A stretch of DNA of 64,000 bases. It comes from Hysterangium stoloniferum. Lineage: Eukaryota > Basidiomycota > Agaricomycetes > Hysterangiales > Hysterangiaceae. Positions 43,815-56,432 of this stretch are shown piece by piece. The stretch is from the NCBI GenBank assembly GCA_015178975.1, contig WHVD01000005.1:248001-312000 (forward strand), written 5' to 3'. The translations under genes and the position numbers were made by a program. The notes beneath the pieces were generated by a model, which saw only the letters and a list, made by a program, of their open reading frames with translations, was not told the DNA's origin and ran no database searches. Position 1 is the first letter of the stretch, and every line of letters begins with the position of its first letter.

Positions 43815-45937
43815 CTATACAAGGTGCCGAAGAGCATCTGGGACGCCGCCCCAAGCTTCCTGTGAGGATCCCCCAAGGTCCAAAATGATGTTTCCCCATC
43901 GTTCCCTTTTTATTCTGAAGGATTTGGCTATTCTCACCCGAGCCAAATCACTAGAATTCCTGTACAAGGAGTCGGCCCATTGTCTGTAGGCTTTCTCTCT
44001 GCAACGAATGACTGCGCGGACACTAACCGGCGGAGCGGAAATCCGCGCGAGAAGAGGAGCGTTGGGGAGGGGAGACAAAGACGCGGATAGCAGGGCAGGA
44101 ACGTGTGGCTGCGTGGTGGTCTCTGTGGGAGGCGTCAGGACGAGGGCCTCGAGTAAATCTACTAAGCCAGCAATAGAGAGGACGCTCGCTGAGTCTGGGG
44201 GCAGACGGTGAAGCTCCACTATGATGTGCCGGAACATAGAGAGTTTAATCTCCTGTGCTGCTCGTGCAAAGTTCTTCCCCTCTGTGAGATCCTCTAATGA
44301 GAGATAGAAATCCTCCATTATCTCCGACAATGGAGCCAGACCACGACAACCCTTAAGGCTCCCTTGAAGGACCGGTTGCTGAAGTACCGGCACGAGCTGT
44401 GATAGCACCCTTCTGACAGGAAACTGTTCGGAAGGGTAGTTGACAGCTACTCGCATCCAGAGAGTTGTGGATACGGGCTCAGTGGGGGGAAGCGGGCAGT
44501 CGAGGACGGGAATAGGGGATCGCTCTCGGAGAGGAGTGGTGGCTTTCTGCATCTCCTTCGCCTTTCTGCTCGCCATGGGAACGATGACGTCCAGTGTAGG
44601 AGGGTCCAAATCGACATCCATTCGCTCTGGTGGAAGATCCTGGATAGGGCTACCTAAGGACATGCAATATGAATATGGAGAGTCGGGAGGGATACCCGGT
44701 GACGGCGGAAGTGGGGTCGGGACCGGTATAGCTTTCGGGGAGGGAGAGAGACGAGGCGCCAGAATTGGGGCTGAGGGAATGTGTGCCGGAAGGAGGATGG
44801 GAAGAGGCCTCGACGTTGGTGAAAGGCGTGGGACTGGAATCGGGGAAGGTTCACGTTGGGCTGAGAGAGTGTGTGCCAGATGAAGGATGGGAGGGGGCCT
44901 TGACATCCTAGGTGAGGTTGGGACCGGTACGGCTTTTGGGGAGGGAGGTAGATGAGGCGTTAGAATCGGGGCTGAGGGAGTATGTGTTGAGTGAATGATG
45001 GGAAGGGGCCTCGACGTTGGCGAAAGATGTGGGACTGGAATCGTGGAAGGTTCGCGTTCCAGTGACTGTTGACTAGGGCGGTGACCCCTCCATACTCTGG
45101 ATGACGGTCTCCGTGTTTGTCTTTGGTTGGGGTCGCTGGTTACGAAGCGAACTTTCGACGGGAGAAGGAACCCTTCATGGCAATCCTCTCCCAGATATCG
45201 AATGCTATACGCGCCATCCCTGCTCTCATCTTCCTCCTCATCCTCATCTGAGGAAAAATCAATTGGTCCCCTACGGTATCCCTTTTCTCACTGGGGCAAC
45301 GTTTGACCGTCCCCTCGAGTAAGAACTATTCGTTGCAACTTAATGCGTCGAAGTAGTTCCCAGTCATAAAAGATGGTACCCTCCTTCTCCTTCCAGCTCT
45401 TGGTTCCCGTCGTCCTAATGCAAGGCGTCCCACCCTCACTATCATTGGTCTCCACGAAATCGGCCCATTTCTCTCCCAGGGGGGGGGAAGGATCGGCGTG
45501 GAAGCTCTGTTTCCGAATTGCACTCTGTACTCACGCCGCTGTCGCTTGGAGGGGACTCCTTCTCTTGCTCCCCTCGCCTCCTGTTGACTTCTGTACTCAG
45601 CGCGCCTTTCTCTTTTGCGGGTGAGCGTCCTCGCGTTGTGTTCTTCTATAAATGCTTCCTGCCTTCGCATAGTAGCAGTGACTTCCTCTGATGACGGTCT
45701 GACGGAGGGCCCTAACGGCTTGCTCCAATCCGTACCAGTATTTCCCCCCGGCTCATCACCAAAGGAGAAAGTCGACAGGGGGGTTGATTCCTGGGTACCC
45801 CGATTGCTCTCGACATTGTCTGTACGAGGTATACGGGTGATGAATCCCCCACCAGTCGTGGATGTACTGGCTGTCGGGGCCTGCGGGACCTTTTTGAACT
45901 TAGGGAGGACTTGCTTCTTTTGTTGGAATGGGAGCAT
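43815..45937 (-). CDS. Extra 3' ORF region of Gypsy-A element 3
   Basis: The most continuous Gypsy-A copy of this extra ORF in the window, free of insertions. Begins MLPFQQKKQVLPKFKK at 45937 and ends GGVPDALRHLV at 43815, immediately before the polypurine tract. N-terminal basic region rich in RKRERR-type motifs, central proline-rich stretch, C-terminal conserved region with WMRVAVNYPSEQFPVRRV and VDLLEALVLTPP. Length of about 700 codons. No enzyme motif, signal peptide or membrane segment. Broken in a few places. A role in particle assembly or nuclear targeting is possible but is only a guess. Confidence 0.75.
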
Positions 45938-46303
45938 TGTAGCACGATAAAGTGGTGAAGTTGAAGGTAGAGGGAAGGGCTGTAGATAGGTGAAGGACGT
46001 GGTATGAAAGATGAAGAAAATTTATGCGAATTTACGTGTACTTTTATATATATATATATATATTGAATTGAAACTCCGCTCGGTTGGTCGTTAAAATAAA
46101 ATTCATTAATTGTGGCTGGGTTTTGGGTAAATGTGTCCGCCGCCAATTAGTGGTTGTCCCAATCGACCGGAGGGATAGAAAAATGAAAGAGAATAAAAGC
46201 CAATGAGATGGCTCGTTGAATGACTGAGATATTTCTGAAAGGAAGTTACGAAAGAAATGGAATAAATGATAGAATAGATGATTCCTTGAGCGCATATATC
46301 CCA

Positions 46304-49300
46304 TTAAATTTTGAACAGCGCCTTGTATGCCCTCAGAAGTGCCGGAGCATTTCTGAGGTTAGTGCTGCTTAACCACGAATCCTCCTCAGGTCCATAATCT
46401 TTCCAGCACACCCTAAATAGCAGACGATTTCGCTGTTTTCTATGTCCAACAATAGCTTCGACTTCATATTCTTCGTGATCTGATTTCAACTCTCTTAGGT
46501 TCTCAAGTTGGGGTCTTGGACCTAGGTTGGGAGGAGAAGGTTGATATTTCTGCAGATGATCCCGATTAATGACTGGATGCATCAGATACTCCGGGGGAAT
46601 CTTAAGCCTAAATACTTGAGAGTTCAATTTCTCAAGGACCTCGAATGGTCCAATCCTTCTTTGTATTAGTTTCTTCCCCGTTCCCTTGACTTCCACCAGT
46701 TCGAGGGAGTGAGGGTATCTTCTACGGGTCTTTGCTTCTTGTTATACGCTCGTGCTTGAATCTCTTGGGCTCGAGCAATGGAATCCCGAGCCATCTGTCG
46801 GTGATTCTCTAGTTTGAGAATCCATTGCTCGGCCATAGGGCTGTCTGATAGTTCTCTAGGAACTAGGGGTTTGTCACCTCCTAGAACTCGAGACATCCCT
46901 CTCGGGAGGTATCCCATTAATAAGAAGGCCGGAGCGTAAATCGTTGAACTGTGAACGGTTGAGTTGTACGCGTAGACTACCACCTCAATCCATTGGGACC
47001 AGCTCTTCTTAGCAGAAGCACAATAGGCTCGAAGCATTTGTTCTATGGTCGCATTCATATTCTCCGTCTGTCCATCTGTTTGGGGATGATGGGCAGAAGA
47101 TACCGCAAGGGTGGTGCCGTAAATCTTACAGACTTCTCGCCAGAACCTGCAGGTCCATCTCTTGTCCCGATTGCAGATTATTCGAGAGGGTAGTCCAAAG
47201 GGGCTGGCTACCTGTTTAACAAACATTCGTGCAAATCCTTCAGCCGTGAGATTCGAGAAAGTAGGTATTGTAATAGCGAAACGCGTTAATTTGTCAACGG
47301 CGACGAAAACTGCTGAATACATATCCTTTCCCGAGTCAGGTAGTCCAGTGATCAGGTCCATAGACACTACTTCGAAAGGCCTAAAAGGTATGTCGGCAGG
47401 TCTGAGAGCTCCTTGACGAGCGGTGCGATCAATTTTGGTCTTTTGGCAGATGTCGCAGGTACGTGCATATGACATGCAATCTTGCAGCATTTTTGGCCAA
47501 AATAACCGGTCTTTCATTAGGTTGAACAACCGCTGGCCTCCGGCGTGCACTCCCTCAAAAGGATTATCATGTACCAATCTTAAAATAGAGCTAGTCATGG
47601 TTCTGGGCACGCAAACTCGACTTTTCCAGTCCGAGTCACGAAAGTACAGGAGTTTGTTTGCTCCTACAAAGTAGTGAGAAGGAGTAACAACCGCATTGGG
47701 TGAGGGGGTATCTAGAGCGTAGAGGTTTCTGAAGACTGGGTCCTTCAAGTTTCCTTCTAGAAATTTCTTTATATATATCCCTCCTCGATACTGATTAGCA
47801 GCTGAGGATGACACAGTGCAAAGTCGGACTTGTCCTCCTGATCGTCCCTCACTGCATTATGAAAATCCCATTCCGACTGTCGAACCTTCTGAGTTACTCC
47901 AAAAGGTTCCATGGAATCGTTTATGATCGAGAAGACCGCCTTCTTAGCAGGTTCGTCCTTCCATAGTTTTTCCTCAGTGCTTTTGTCCATAGAGGTCGAG
48001 ACCTGGAAATACAGTGTATATCGCCCCCCATGCGGCTAGTCGACGATTAGTGTTCTCGTACGATCTAGCCCATTGCAGAGCTGCATGGTCCATAATGAGT
48101 AGAACGTGTTCACCTTCAATAAAGGGTTGGAAGTGGACTAGTCCCTCCTTTGCTGCTAACGCTTCTCGTTCAGTGGCAGAATAGTTACGTTCAGCACTTT
48201 TCAGTGTGCGACTCCAGTATGCAATGACTCGTTCAACGGTAACTTCGGTCGCCTCAAAAGTGGGTCCCCATGAATCCAACCACTCAATCTCGGGCTGTTT
48301 AGTTTTGTACCGATGAACAAAGGATGGCACATCCTGTGCACGGTCAAAGGCTAACTTGGCTTGGGCATAAATTTTAGTGTCCATCAAGTCTCCTAAAGCC
48401 ATCTTCTGGACTTGTTGGAGACAACAACCTAAGGCAAAGTCCGAAGCGTCCGTATACAATCGATAGGGCATCCCACTAACTGGATGTCCCAGCACTGGTG
48501 CTGATCCTAGTGCGGTTTTAACATCCTCATAAGCTCGGACATGTTCAGCGGTCCACGTCCAGGGTGTTCCCTTTTTTAGGAGCGAAAATAAAGGGGACAC
48601 CATCCATGAATAGAATGGTATATACGCCAAAAAGTAAAGGACCATTCCAAGAAACCGTTGTAGTTCAGAGACCTAAGTGGGTGGGGCCAGTTCCAATATA
48701 GCGCGAACTTTCTCTTGATGGGTCGAAAAACCCAACCTGGATACTTTATGACCCAACAACAAGATCGAATTATATCTGATAAAACATTTCTTGGGAGAGA
48801 GAGTGATACCGGCCAAAGCAATGGCGCCAAGCACCTGATTCAGGTGGAGCAAATGGTCATCCCAGTTCTTAGAGAATATGACTATGTCATCAATGTAGAC
48901 TAGACAAAAAATCCACAAGTAGGGTGCTAAGACTGTTTGCATGATGCACTGAAATGTGGAGGGGCCGTTTCTGAGCCCGAACGGCATCCTTTTAAATTGC
49001 CACAGCCCTCTATGAGATCTGAAGGCTGTTTTGGGCTTATCGTCCTCCAACATTTCTAATTGAGTAAACCCAGCTAGCGCGTCGAAAGAAGAAAGGACAT
49101 TTGATCCCGACAGCGCTTGCATGATCTCCGATTGACATGGTAAAGGGAATTCATCATTGCGATATACTACAAAGGCTGGCGCCCCCCAGGGACTTTTAGA
49201 TGGCTCAATGACACCCTGTTTGAACCAGGTATCCATTTGCTCATCTATAACTCTCCTATTGGCAGGGGATGAAGGGAACATAGGCATGGATATGGGCTAG

Positions 49301-50900
49301 GCACCCTCTTTCAAGGGGACAGGGACTCTACATTCCACTTGCCCTAACCGTCCGTCGACTCTGAAAGCCTTAACGTTCTCAGTCAAAACTGATCTGAGAT
49401 GTGGCAGGACCTCCGTTGGTATATCTGGTCCCAAGTTGACTAGCTTGTGAAGATCCTCTGAGGCAAATTTCTCATTATCAGCCACTGCAGCCGTCTTAGT
49501 GTTAGAAATGGGAAAATACAATATCTATATGTGACAGACTGTTATAAGACCCAGGATTGCCATCAGTTATATAAACTGTTATAAGAGCACAAGTTGGCAT
49601 CATAAGTCCTTATATATATGTATATATAATCCATCATATAATACTAGACTATAGGTCCAGTAGCTCAGTGGTTAAGAGCACCTGCATATAAAGCCAGGAG
49701 GTCCTTGGTTCAATCCCAGGCTGGGTCAATTCTTTTCTATGCCTTTAACACTTAGGACTAGGCAGTTCGAAATCGTCTGCAATCTCTGGTTCAACAGGTG
49801 GCTTAGGCCTCTCTGAGGTGACTTGATGGTCCTCCTCAAGTTGAGAGAGACTTTCGATAAGGTGTGCGATCTTGGTCACGCCTGCTGCCATTAAACCTTT
49901 CTCCTCAAGTGACCTGGGCTTGTGAGCCCAATGAGCGGGGTCATGAATTATCCCTATTGTCTCCCCTCGTTGGATAGTCTTAGGAGTTAGCGATGGATTG
50001 GCTAAGGGTACTGCCGCACTATTCCTTGAAATTGCCGTGATTGGTGTGGCTAATATCGAACCGTCCTCGTTTTGCAATACAATTCCTTCAACAATCCATT
50101 CCTCACCCTTTAGATCTTCAACAAAAATAGGCACTAGTCTGGCTGACTCTGGATCAATAGTGCAATCCTCCAAGGCTCGCGCGACTCTTTCAGTACGCAT
50201 GCCTTTATCGGGGAGAGGTGAGCTTGGGTTGCTCCTTCTCGTGCTTCCCGAAAGGGGCCTTATTGACGGTGAAGGTCAAAGGTTGGGGTTCCTTAGAAGA
50301 ACTGGCTGGAATAAAACCCTGCCGTCCCGGGAGAATAAGTCTAGATCCCAACAGCTGATCTCTTAGAGTACCGATTTCGTAATTAATATGGAAATCCTCT
50401 CCTAAAAGAATTGGCACCGTCATTCCTCTAACGACATAAGTTTCCACCGTGAACTTCAGTAACGTTCCGCTGTCGTCCTCCAGGTAAATAGGAATATTAA
50501 CATATCTGATAATCTTAGCGTTACCCGTGAGCTGGATTAGACGCAACTTGAGTCCTTGTTTCAACTTATATATGCCCTGCAGCCCCTTGGAGAATTCCTC
50601 CGATATAAGGAAAAGATCTGCTCCCGTGTCCATTCGAACTTTAACGCGTTCGGGTGAATCGGGAGTTCCTACATGACCGAAAACATGGAGCACTGCAACT
50701 CCTATGCTAGAGTAACCACTGGGAGGATCCCGTTTTCGATAAAGGATTGTAGTATCCTCCTTCATCAGTCGACTGGGACGAGGGTATTGGATTCTAGGCC
50801 TCTTACTTTCCTTGCGCAGGGACAAGATTACGTTCCTGCGCTCATTTCGACAAGGAATATGCTTCGAAGGGGAATCCAATACCATGTCATTGTCGCCATC
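46304..50900 (-). CDS. pol: pol region of Gypsy-A element 3
   Basis: Protease (MDTGADLFLISEEF near 50620), RT (YIDDIVIFSKNWDDH near 48880), RNase H (YTDASDFALGCC near 48450), integrase zinc finger and core (47700-46900), and chromodomain near 46320-46460. It is interrupted by the TRIM solo LTR at 49500-49750 and broken in several places. Same family as elements 1 and 2. Confidence 0.9.
49500..49750 (+). mobile_element. TRIM solo LTR, CTTAG target duplication
   Basis: 251 bp with CTTAG on both sides (49495-49499 and 49751-49755), inside pol of Gypsy-A element 3 and in the opposite orientation. Clean solo LTR; insertion postdates the Gypsy element. Confidence 0.95.
49654..49728 (+). tRNA. tRNA-like sequence in TRIM LTR
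   Basis: 75-nt copy with intact acceptor, D and T arms; TTTT downstream. Confidence 0.6.
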
Positions 50901-53714
50901 CTCCGAATCCGAGTCCTTGTACAGTAGTAAGTCGGGGGGGTTTCCAGGATCAAACGGGAATGTGTCAACATCAGTTCCAGGTGAACAGAGCGAGTTTGAG
51001 CTGATTTGTTCGTGAGAATCTCCAGTCTGCTCGTGCTTCTTGGTCAGGCCTTCAAGGTCCTGCCGATGAGCACTCAATCGGTCTCCCTCTTCGAAGAAAT
51101 CCGCAGCGAGTATGGATACGTAAACTTCAGACAGAAGAGCTTCACTAGTTGTTCGATTTTCCTCCTTTACTAATGTGTCTCCGACTTGGGGCGCATAAAT
51201 GGAAACAAAAGTCAATTCGTCATCAGAGCTATTTACTTGTCCTTGTATAGATAGTCCATGAACTGCTTCATATAACCTTTGCTCCTCAGCTTCCTCTGAC
51301 ATATCCTGTGCGGAGCATTTGTTGATAGAGACATAATGAGACATTTTGCCAGCTTGAGGACAGTCTATCTTGAAATGCTCCGGACTTCCACATATCCAAC
51401 ATTCCTTGGTGGGTTTGACCGTGCTCTTCTTGTTACTCCTCTCGAAGAACATTTTTCTGTGATGCTTTCCCTGCGTTGGATTAGCGACGTCAGGGACGGT
51501 CCTTCTCGTCGAGCCTCTCTCGTTAGTCTCACTAATGAGAACCTGGTTAGGTGAAGAGAAGTCGTCGGTGATTCTAAAATCTACTTCCTGACCCTCTGCT
51601 AACATTATGTGCAGTTTCTGGAACCTGTAACGTTCCCGGTGTGTTTGGACCCAAGCGTTAATCAGAGCTTCTTGCAGGTTATTAGCATAAGTCTGCATAC
51701 TCATGATATCGTCGATGGGTTGTCCTTGAAGAAGGTAGAGCCATTCCGTAGGCAGCGTGAGAATGAGTCTGCGTGTCTCATCTCCTCTGTCCTGGTGGAA
51801 CCCATACAAAAAGCGATAGAGTTTAACTCTCCGTTGGATATAGTGGACGGGTGTCTCCCAATCGTGACCAACTTGTCGAAATTTCATGGCTTCCCATTCT
51901 AAGGCCAAGGATTCACGCCAGTGAGTTCCAAGCAATCCTTCCACAATGCCCCAAAGAAATGACCCATGAGATTGACTGAATTCAGTACGATGCTCACGGT
52001 CTAGGGTGCTCCACCAGACCTTAGCGTTTCCCGTAAGTCGTCTTGGCAGAGCGAGTCCTAACATCACACTCAAAGAGTCTGATATCTCCGCAAGACTCAT
52101 GATGTCCATGATATAGTCCAAGGCCTTGGATTGGGATCCATCGTATTCAGGGAGGTCAGACCATTTGATCTTGAGGTCGCTGGTGTTAAGAGTGATCTTC
52201 TTGTCCTTAGGTAAGTCATCAATAAGCGCGCTAGCTTGAGACCGCGTCGGAGTTCGAAAAGGGGTATTAGGCACTCTATTGTGGCGCTCCCCACGTCCCG
52301 AGTTCCCTCCTCGGTCTGAAGTGTTCGAACTCCCGGATGAATCACTAGGGGGTCCTCCTGATGGCAAGAAGGGATTCAAAGTGATCGGCAGAGAATGGTG
52401 GGGACCGTCTGGATTCAGCGATCCTCGACCAGCAACTGGGCCAGCTATACCCTCAGTGAACGCTGTAGAGAAGGACGGTCGACCCTTGCTGGCAACTGAT
52501 CAATTTCTGACAGTGGTCACTTCGTTCCCGACATTAGGGCTGTTGGGAACTCCCTCAAACGCAACACGAGAGCGAGGATCTCCCTAAAAAGGCGTGGGAC
52601 CAGATTCCATCGCAATTCGTCTCTACATCTCCATCGTGTTCAGGAGTCGACGCGGCTGAGGTTGATGAAAGGGAGCACAGACCTCAATCCTCTTTTCTTG
52701 AAGGCATTCTATCACCTGCGTCCTCAAGTCCAGCAGAAAGTCCTCCATTATCACAGGACAGTTGAGAGAAGATAGGAAATGAGTATCTGGAGACCCATTT
52801 AGGTTGCGAACGAACGAATCAGTCGTGGAGATAGGCGAATCGGGGACCTGAATCGAGTCGTTATAGGGGAGGAGTACCTCTAAAACCATCTTATCGAGTC
52901 TTCTTTGATTTCGTTTCAGCCGACCCCTTAGAGTGAAGTATGCAAACGGCAGATTTGGCGTAACTCCATTGAGAGACTCCTCCAACATGCGGATGTACAT
53001 GTACTGGTAGTCGACCTTAGGCACGACATGATCTCCGCCGAGCAGGACGTGCAGGATCTGTAACACATCATCATGTGTACGAAGTGCTTCAAGGAATAGA
53101 GAAAACACCTCCTGCTTGAGAATCCTTCTTCCACCTTCCGTAGCGGTAGTCACCTCGTTCGACCATTCAGGAATCGATCGGGTCAAGTCCTCAAGGTTCC
53201 CTGGTCACGTGAATAAATCTCACACCGATAAGATCGCCTGGTAACGACCTAACCACACTGCTACAGTCACTGGTAAAATGGGGTAATCCATATTGTACTC
53301 CTCTACAAAGGGGGTAACCAGATCCTCGGAGATTCGATCAGTGTAGTACATATCCCATTGTAAGTCGATGGGCTGAGCATAAATCATATGACCTCCAAGG
53401 AACTGCTTGAGAATAACTTGTCTCGGAGGGAACCTGAGAACAGGCGAGGGTGCTCGACCAGCCTCAATGTTGGCTCCAGGGGCGTTTGACTGCCCGAGTG
53501 ACGAGCGTTCTTCAGGTGGGTCGGGTGGAATGTTCGTTGACGAATCCGCTACTACTCTGGAAGGATCCTCCAGAGGAGTTGATCCTTGGAAAGTCAACGA
53601 GGACTTCCTCAAAGTGACATTACGGGGTGGTTCCAAATTAGCGGATTTTTGACGAGGCATGGAGCTACTCGGAGCTGATGAAGACCTAGGCATTTGGTTC
53701 TTGCCCGTAGTCAT
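50900..53714 (-). CDS. gag: gag region of Gypsy-A element 3
   Basis: Begins MTTGKNQMPRSSSAPSSS at 53714. Same layout as gag of element 2: serine/proline-rich N-terminus, gag core (KVWWSTLDREHR), zinc knuckle CWICGSPEHFKIDC. Broken in one or a few places; boundaries with protease are approximate. Confidence 0.85.
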
Positions 53715-53791
53715 TCGCGTGTTCGAGTTTTAGTAGTCCAATAATAAGATCTTTCTTCGTAGGAAAAGAACGGTCCAGCCCGGATCACCAC

Positions 53792-54745
53792 TGTGAAGAG
53801 TCGATAGATTCTGACCGTTCTATATACGAAGAATAGTGTTTATTCAACTACTATTAGTAGGTATTGACCGTACAGTACAATACCGTAGATTACTAGACTG
53901 GCAGTACTAGTAAGGAGACACGCTATGCATCACAAGAGCAACTGTACAGTTGCTCTTGACGGCTAGAATAAGAGAAGGAAAGAGTTGACCTTCACGGTAC
54001 AACTCGTAGCTAGACGTAAGATAGATAATCAACGAGAAGCTGAATATCTAAAGTAAAGATATAGTAGCGTGAGTCGACTATAGTGTCGACGAGCGCAAAG
54101 ACCTTAGAGGGGAACTTGACCTTCGCGGTTCGAGTTCAAAGTACGTTAGTATGCGAGAGAACACTACCTTTATAGGTAGTTGAGACTTTACCCTTGACAC
54201 CTCTCGCTATTCAACATCTGGGTCGTTTACGAGGTGGTGTCTGCTGGGTGAAAAGTGTCTATCATTTGGCGCCGAGAGCGCCCATACGTATACACAAAGC
54301 TTCGAACTACAAAATAAGGGTATGCTCGAAATATAGAAAGAATGTAAATGAAGAAAATAAAAAGTAAATAATAAAATACTTATAATCCAACTATTATTCT
54401 GTTAGAGTATGATATTACAGCTCTTACATAGTCTATGATGTTTCCTATATTTTTCTGATATTTGTAGTATTTTTCCCAGCACTGTAGGTGCAGTATTGAG
54501 TGAGTTACCTAGTAAGGTAACTGATGTGTAGGTGCTTAGGTAAGCACCCTGTAGCATACTCCGCTGTGGGTGTGGGAAAGTCTCCTTAGTGTTTACTTTC
54601 CTCACACTCACAGGTATGTAGTTATTTCACAGTTGAATACACTTAGTGTTTACTTTCCTCACACTCACAGGGTGTTTGTTAAGAGTTATTCAACTGTTTC
54701 AACATATTCCTTAGTCCAATTATGCATATATGCATACCCTTCACA
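53792..54745 (-). repeat. 5' LTR of Gypsy-A element 3 with nested Copia-2 LTR
   Basis: TGTGAAGAG...CCCTTCACA in reverse orientation, interrupted at 54400-54704. The primer site lies at 53771-53790: its tRNA strand reads CCAGCCCGGATCACCA, closely like the 3' end of the tRNA-like sequence at 13699-13778 plus CCA. Confidence 0.93.
54400..54704 (+). mobile_element. Copia-2 solo LTR, TATTC target duplication
   Basis: 305 bp, TGTTAGAGTATG...GTTTCAACA, flanked by TATTC (54395-54399 and 54705-54709), inside the Gypsy-A 5' LTR. It carries the two-unit form of the 57-bp internal repeat, as does the LTR at 30485. Confidence 0.95.
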
Positions 54746-55344
54746 GTGGGTTTTGGTCCCATTTCTTAGACATTGATGGGGTATAAAAGAAGAAGAAATT
54801 TTATTATTTTCAATTTTTATATACATAGGCTCCTCACTTGTGAACTTTACCTTTTAGATCACCTGACATCTTGACACATACATATATGTAACTGACAAGC
54901 CTTAACAAGTTCTAGGGCCTCTTTGAGACTTTGCCATTAAAAGGGAGGGTACTATTAGGACTGGGAAATCCACTGGAACCTGGAACCTATCCTATTGTAT
55001 AGGTACATATTTTGACTTTCTATATCATATGAACCAGCCACCAGACTCCACCTGGACATTCTGGATCCTTTGTTCCCAATCCATCTTTGCCTGTTTGATA
55101 TCTGGTTCAGTCTGCCCCTTGTTTCCCAATCCATTTGACATCTGGTTTATTATCTTATCGTATGCCTGTTATGTCTTTTTGTCTCTACTGCAGTGTATTC
55201 TCAGAACCTATGAGTTTCCCGTCCACTCCTGTCTGAAGTTGGACAATATGATCTTGTGAGAGTGTAGCATATAAGTTAAAGCCAAGTCCTTTCCCAGAAC
55301 TTCTGCAGGTTTTTCCTGGAGACCCACCCATAAGTCCCACACTT
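54746..55344 (+). repeat. Target sequence and LTR-D copy
   Basis: From 54746 the pre-insertion target resumes (GTGGGTTTTGG). From about 54950 a TTAGGACTGGGAAATCCACTGG block resembles the LTR-D opening at 13888, and 55220-55335 matches bases 90-205, so 54950-55344 is probably a fairly complete LTR-D. No coding sequence is seen. Confidence 0.45.
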
Positions 55345-55398
55345 AATACTATGTTTAGATTACATGTCTAGTGCTCTTAATCCCTGAGCTATCAGGCC
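55345..55398 (-). pseudogene. Partial tRNA-like remnant, relative of 13699-13778
   Basis: The minus strand keeps GGCCTGATAGCTCAGGGATT and the following GAGC, as at 13.7 kb, with the same flank (TTAAGAGTAGTTCTGTTAG) on the other side, but the T-arm half is replaced. A decayed copy of the same dispersed repeat. Confidence 0.5.
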
Positions 55399-55671
55399 AT
55401 TAAGAGTAGTTCTGTTAGAAACTATAGTGACCCAAAAAAGCATCCAGATGTTTGGTGAAATTGGAAAGATGGGTTTACAGCTCCAGAAATAAAATAGATA
55501 AGATTCTGAATAAATCAGAGGTAAGAGGTATACATCTGACCTACATGATGACATAAGCATGACATTATAGCTTTCCTTATCAGGAAATTGGGAAATTAAT
55601 AATGGACATGGTGCATCTGGACACTTTTTTTGCTCTTGTAATTAATTACTAGTTTTTACCAGTTTCAGTAT
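55399..55671. other. Sequence 3' of the Tc1/mariner remnant
   Basis: Probably transposon 3' end and flank; the repeated phrases AGCATCCAGATG and GTGCATCTGGACAC (55440 and 55610, inverted relative to each other) may be parts of terminal inverted repeats, but I cannot fix the end. Confidence 0.35.
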
Positions 55672-56083
55672 TTAGTGTACCCCCTTGGCCTTTAGTACTG
55701 CAGCAACCCTTCTAGGCATGCTCTTGATCAATTCAAGGCATTTCTCCCTTGGAATACCCTCCCATTCCACCTCCACTCTCTCCCAGAGCTCCAATATGCT
55801 CTTGGGTGCCTCAGGGTATATTCCAAGCCTTCTCTTCAACTCCCACCATAAGTGTTCTATTGGATTCAGGTCTGGAGACTGTGCAGGCCAGTCTAAAACC
55901 TCCACCTAATGGTCCTTGAACCAATCCTTGGCCAACTTGCAAGTGTGTTTAGGGTCATTGTCCTGCTAGAAGACAAACCTTTCCCTGTCCATCCCATAAT
56001 ACTCCACTGTTTTGAAGATATAGTCCTCCAATATGTCCTTGTGCATCTCCCCATCCATCCTCCCATCTATCTTGCACATGTAC
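55672..56083 (-). pseudogene. Tc1/mariner transposase C-terminal remnant (DD34E)
   Basis: The minus strand encodes QDNDPKHTCKLAKDWFKDH, a stop, then VEVLDWPAQSPDLNPIEHLW and the C-terminus ending VLKAKGVH at 55672. QDNDPKH holds the second catalytic aspartate and NPIEHLW the glutamate; 34 positions separate them (DD34E, Tc1-type). Two in-frame TAG codons are seen, at 55908-55906 and 55968-55966 (before QDND). The N-terminal half including the DNA-binding domain is missing because a Copia-1 LTR begins at 56084. Dead transposon copy. Confidence 0.85.
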
Positions 56084-56432
56084 TGTTAAAACTGCCTCCA
56101 CTGTCTCCAAAACCTTCTGGAACCTTCTAGAACCTTCTAGAAGCTTCCAGCATGTTCCAGGGTATTCCCAGTTCATTTCCCATGACAGCTGTCAATCAGC
56201 TGTCACTTTGTATTCCAGCTGTCAATCAGCTGTCAGTTTCCATTCAAGCTGTCAATCAGCTGTCACTTATGACAGCTGTCAACCAGCTGTCAACCAGCTG
56301 TCACTTATGACAGCTGACAAGCCTACTGATGTATAACATATATAAGCTTGTAGTTAGTGACCTGAATAGTAACAACTTTCCTCAGACTTGTGTGTGTCAC
56401 ATGTCACAGTAAGTCACAGGTCACTTTTAACA

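Larger units (their letters stand above)
43147..54745 (-). mobile_element. Gypsy-A element 3, both LTRs, GTGGG target duplication
   Basis: 3' LTR 43147-43789 (643 bp), polypurine tract, extra ORF, chromodomain, integrase, RNase H, RT, protease, gag, primer site, 5' LTR 53792-54745 (about 644 bp without an inserted Copia-2 solo LTR). GTGGG occurs at 43142-43146 and 54746-54750. Without the two insertions the element is about 11.0 kb. The LTRs differ by about 13 substitutions (about 2%), so it is young, but its coding regions are broken in several places. Confidence 0.95.

Noticed and set aside
43815-45937. Envelope gene downstream of Gypsy pol
   Set aside because: Position fits, but there is no signal peptide, membrane segment, furin-like site or cysteine pattern; I leave the function open.
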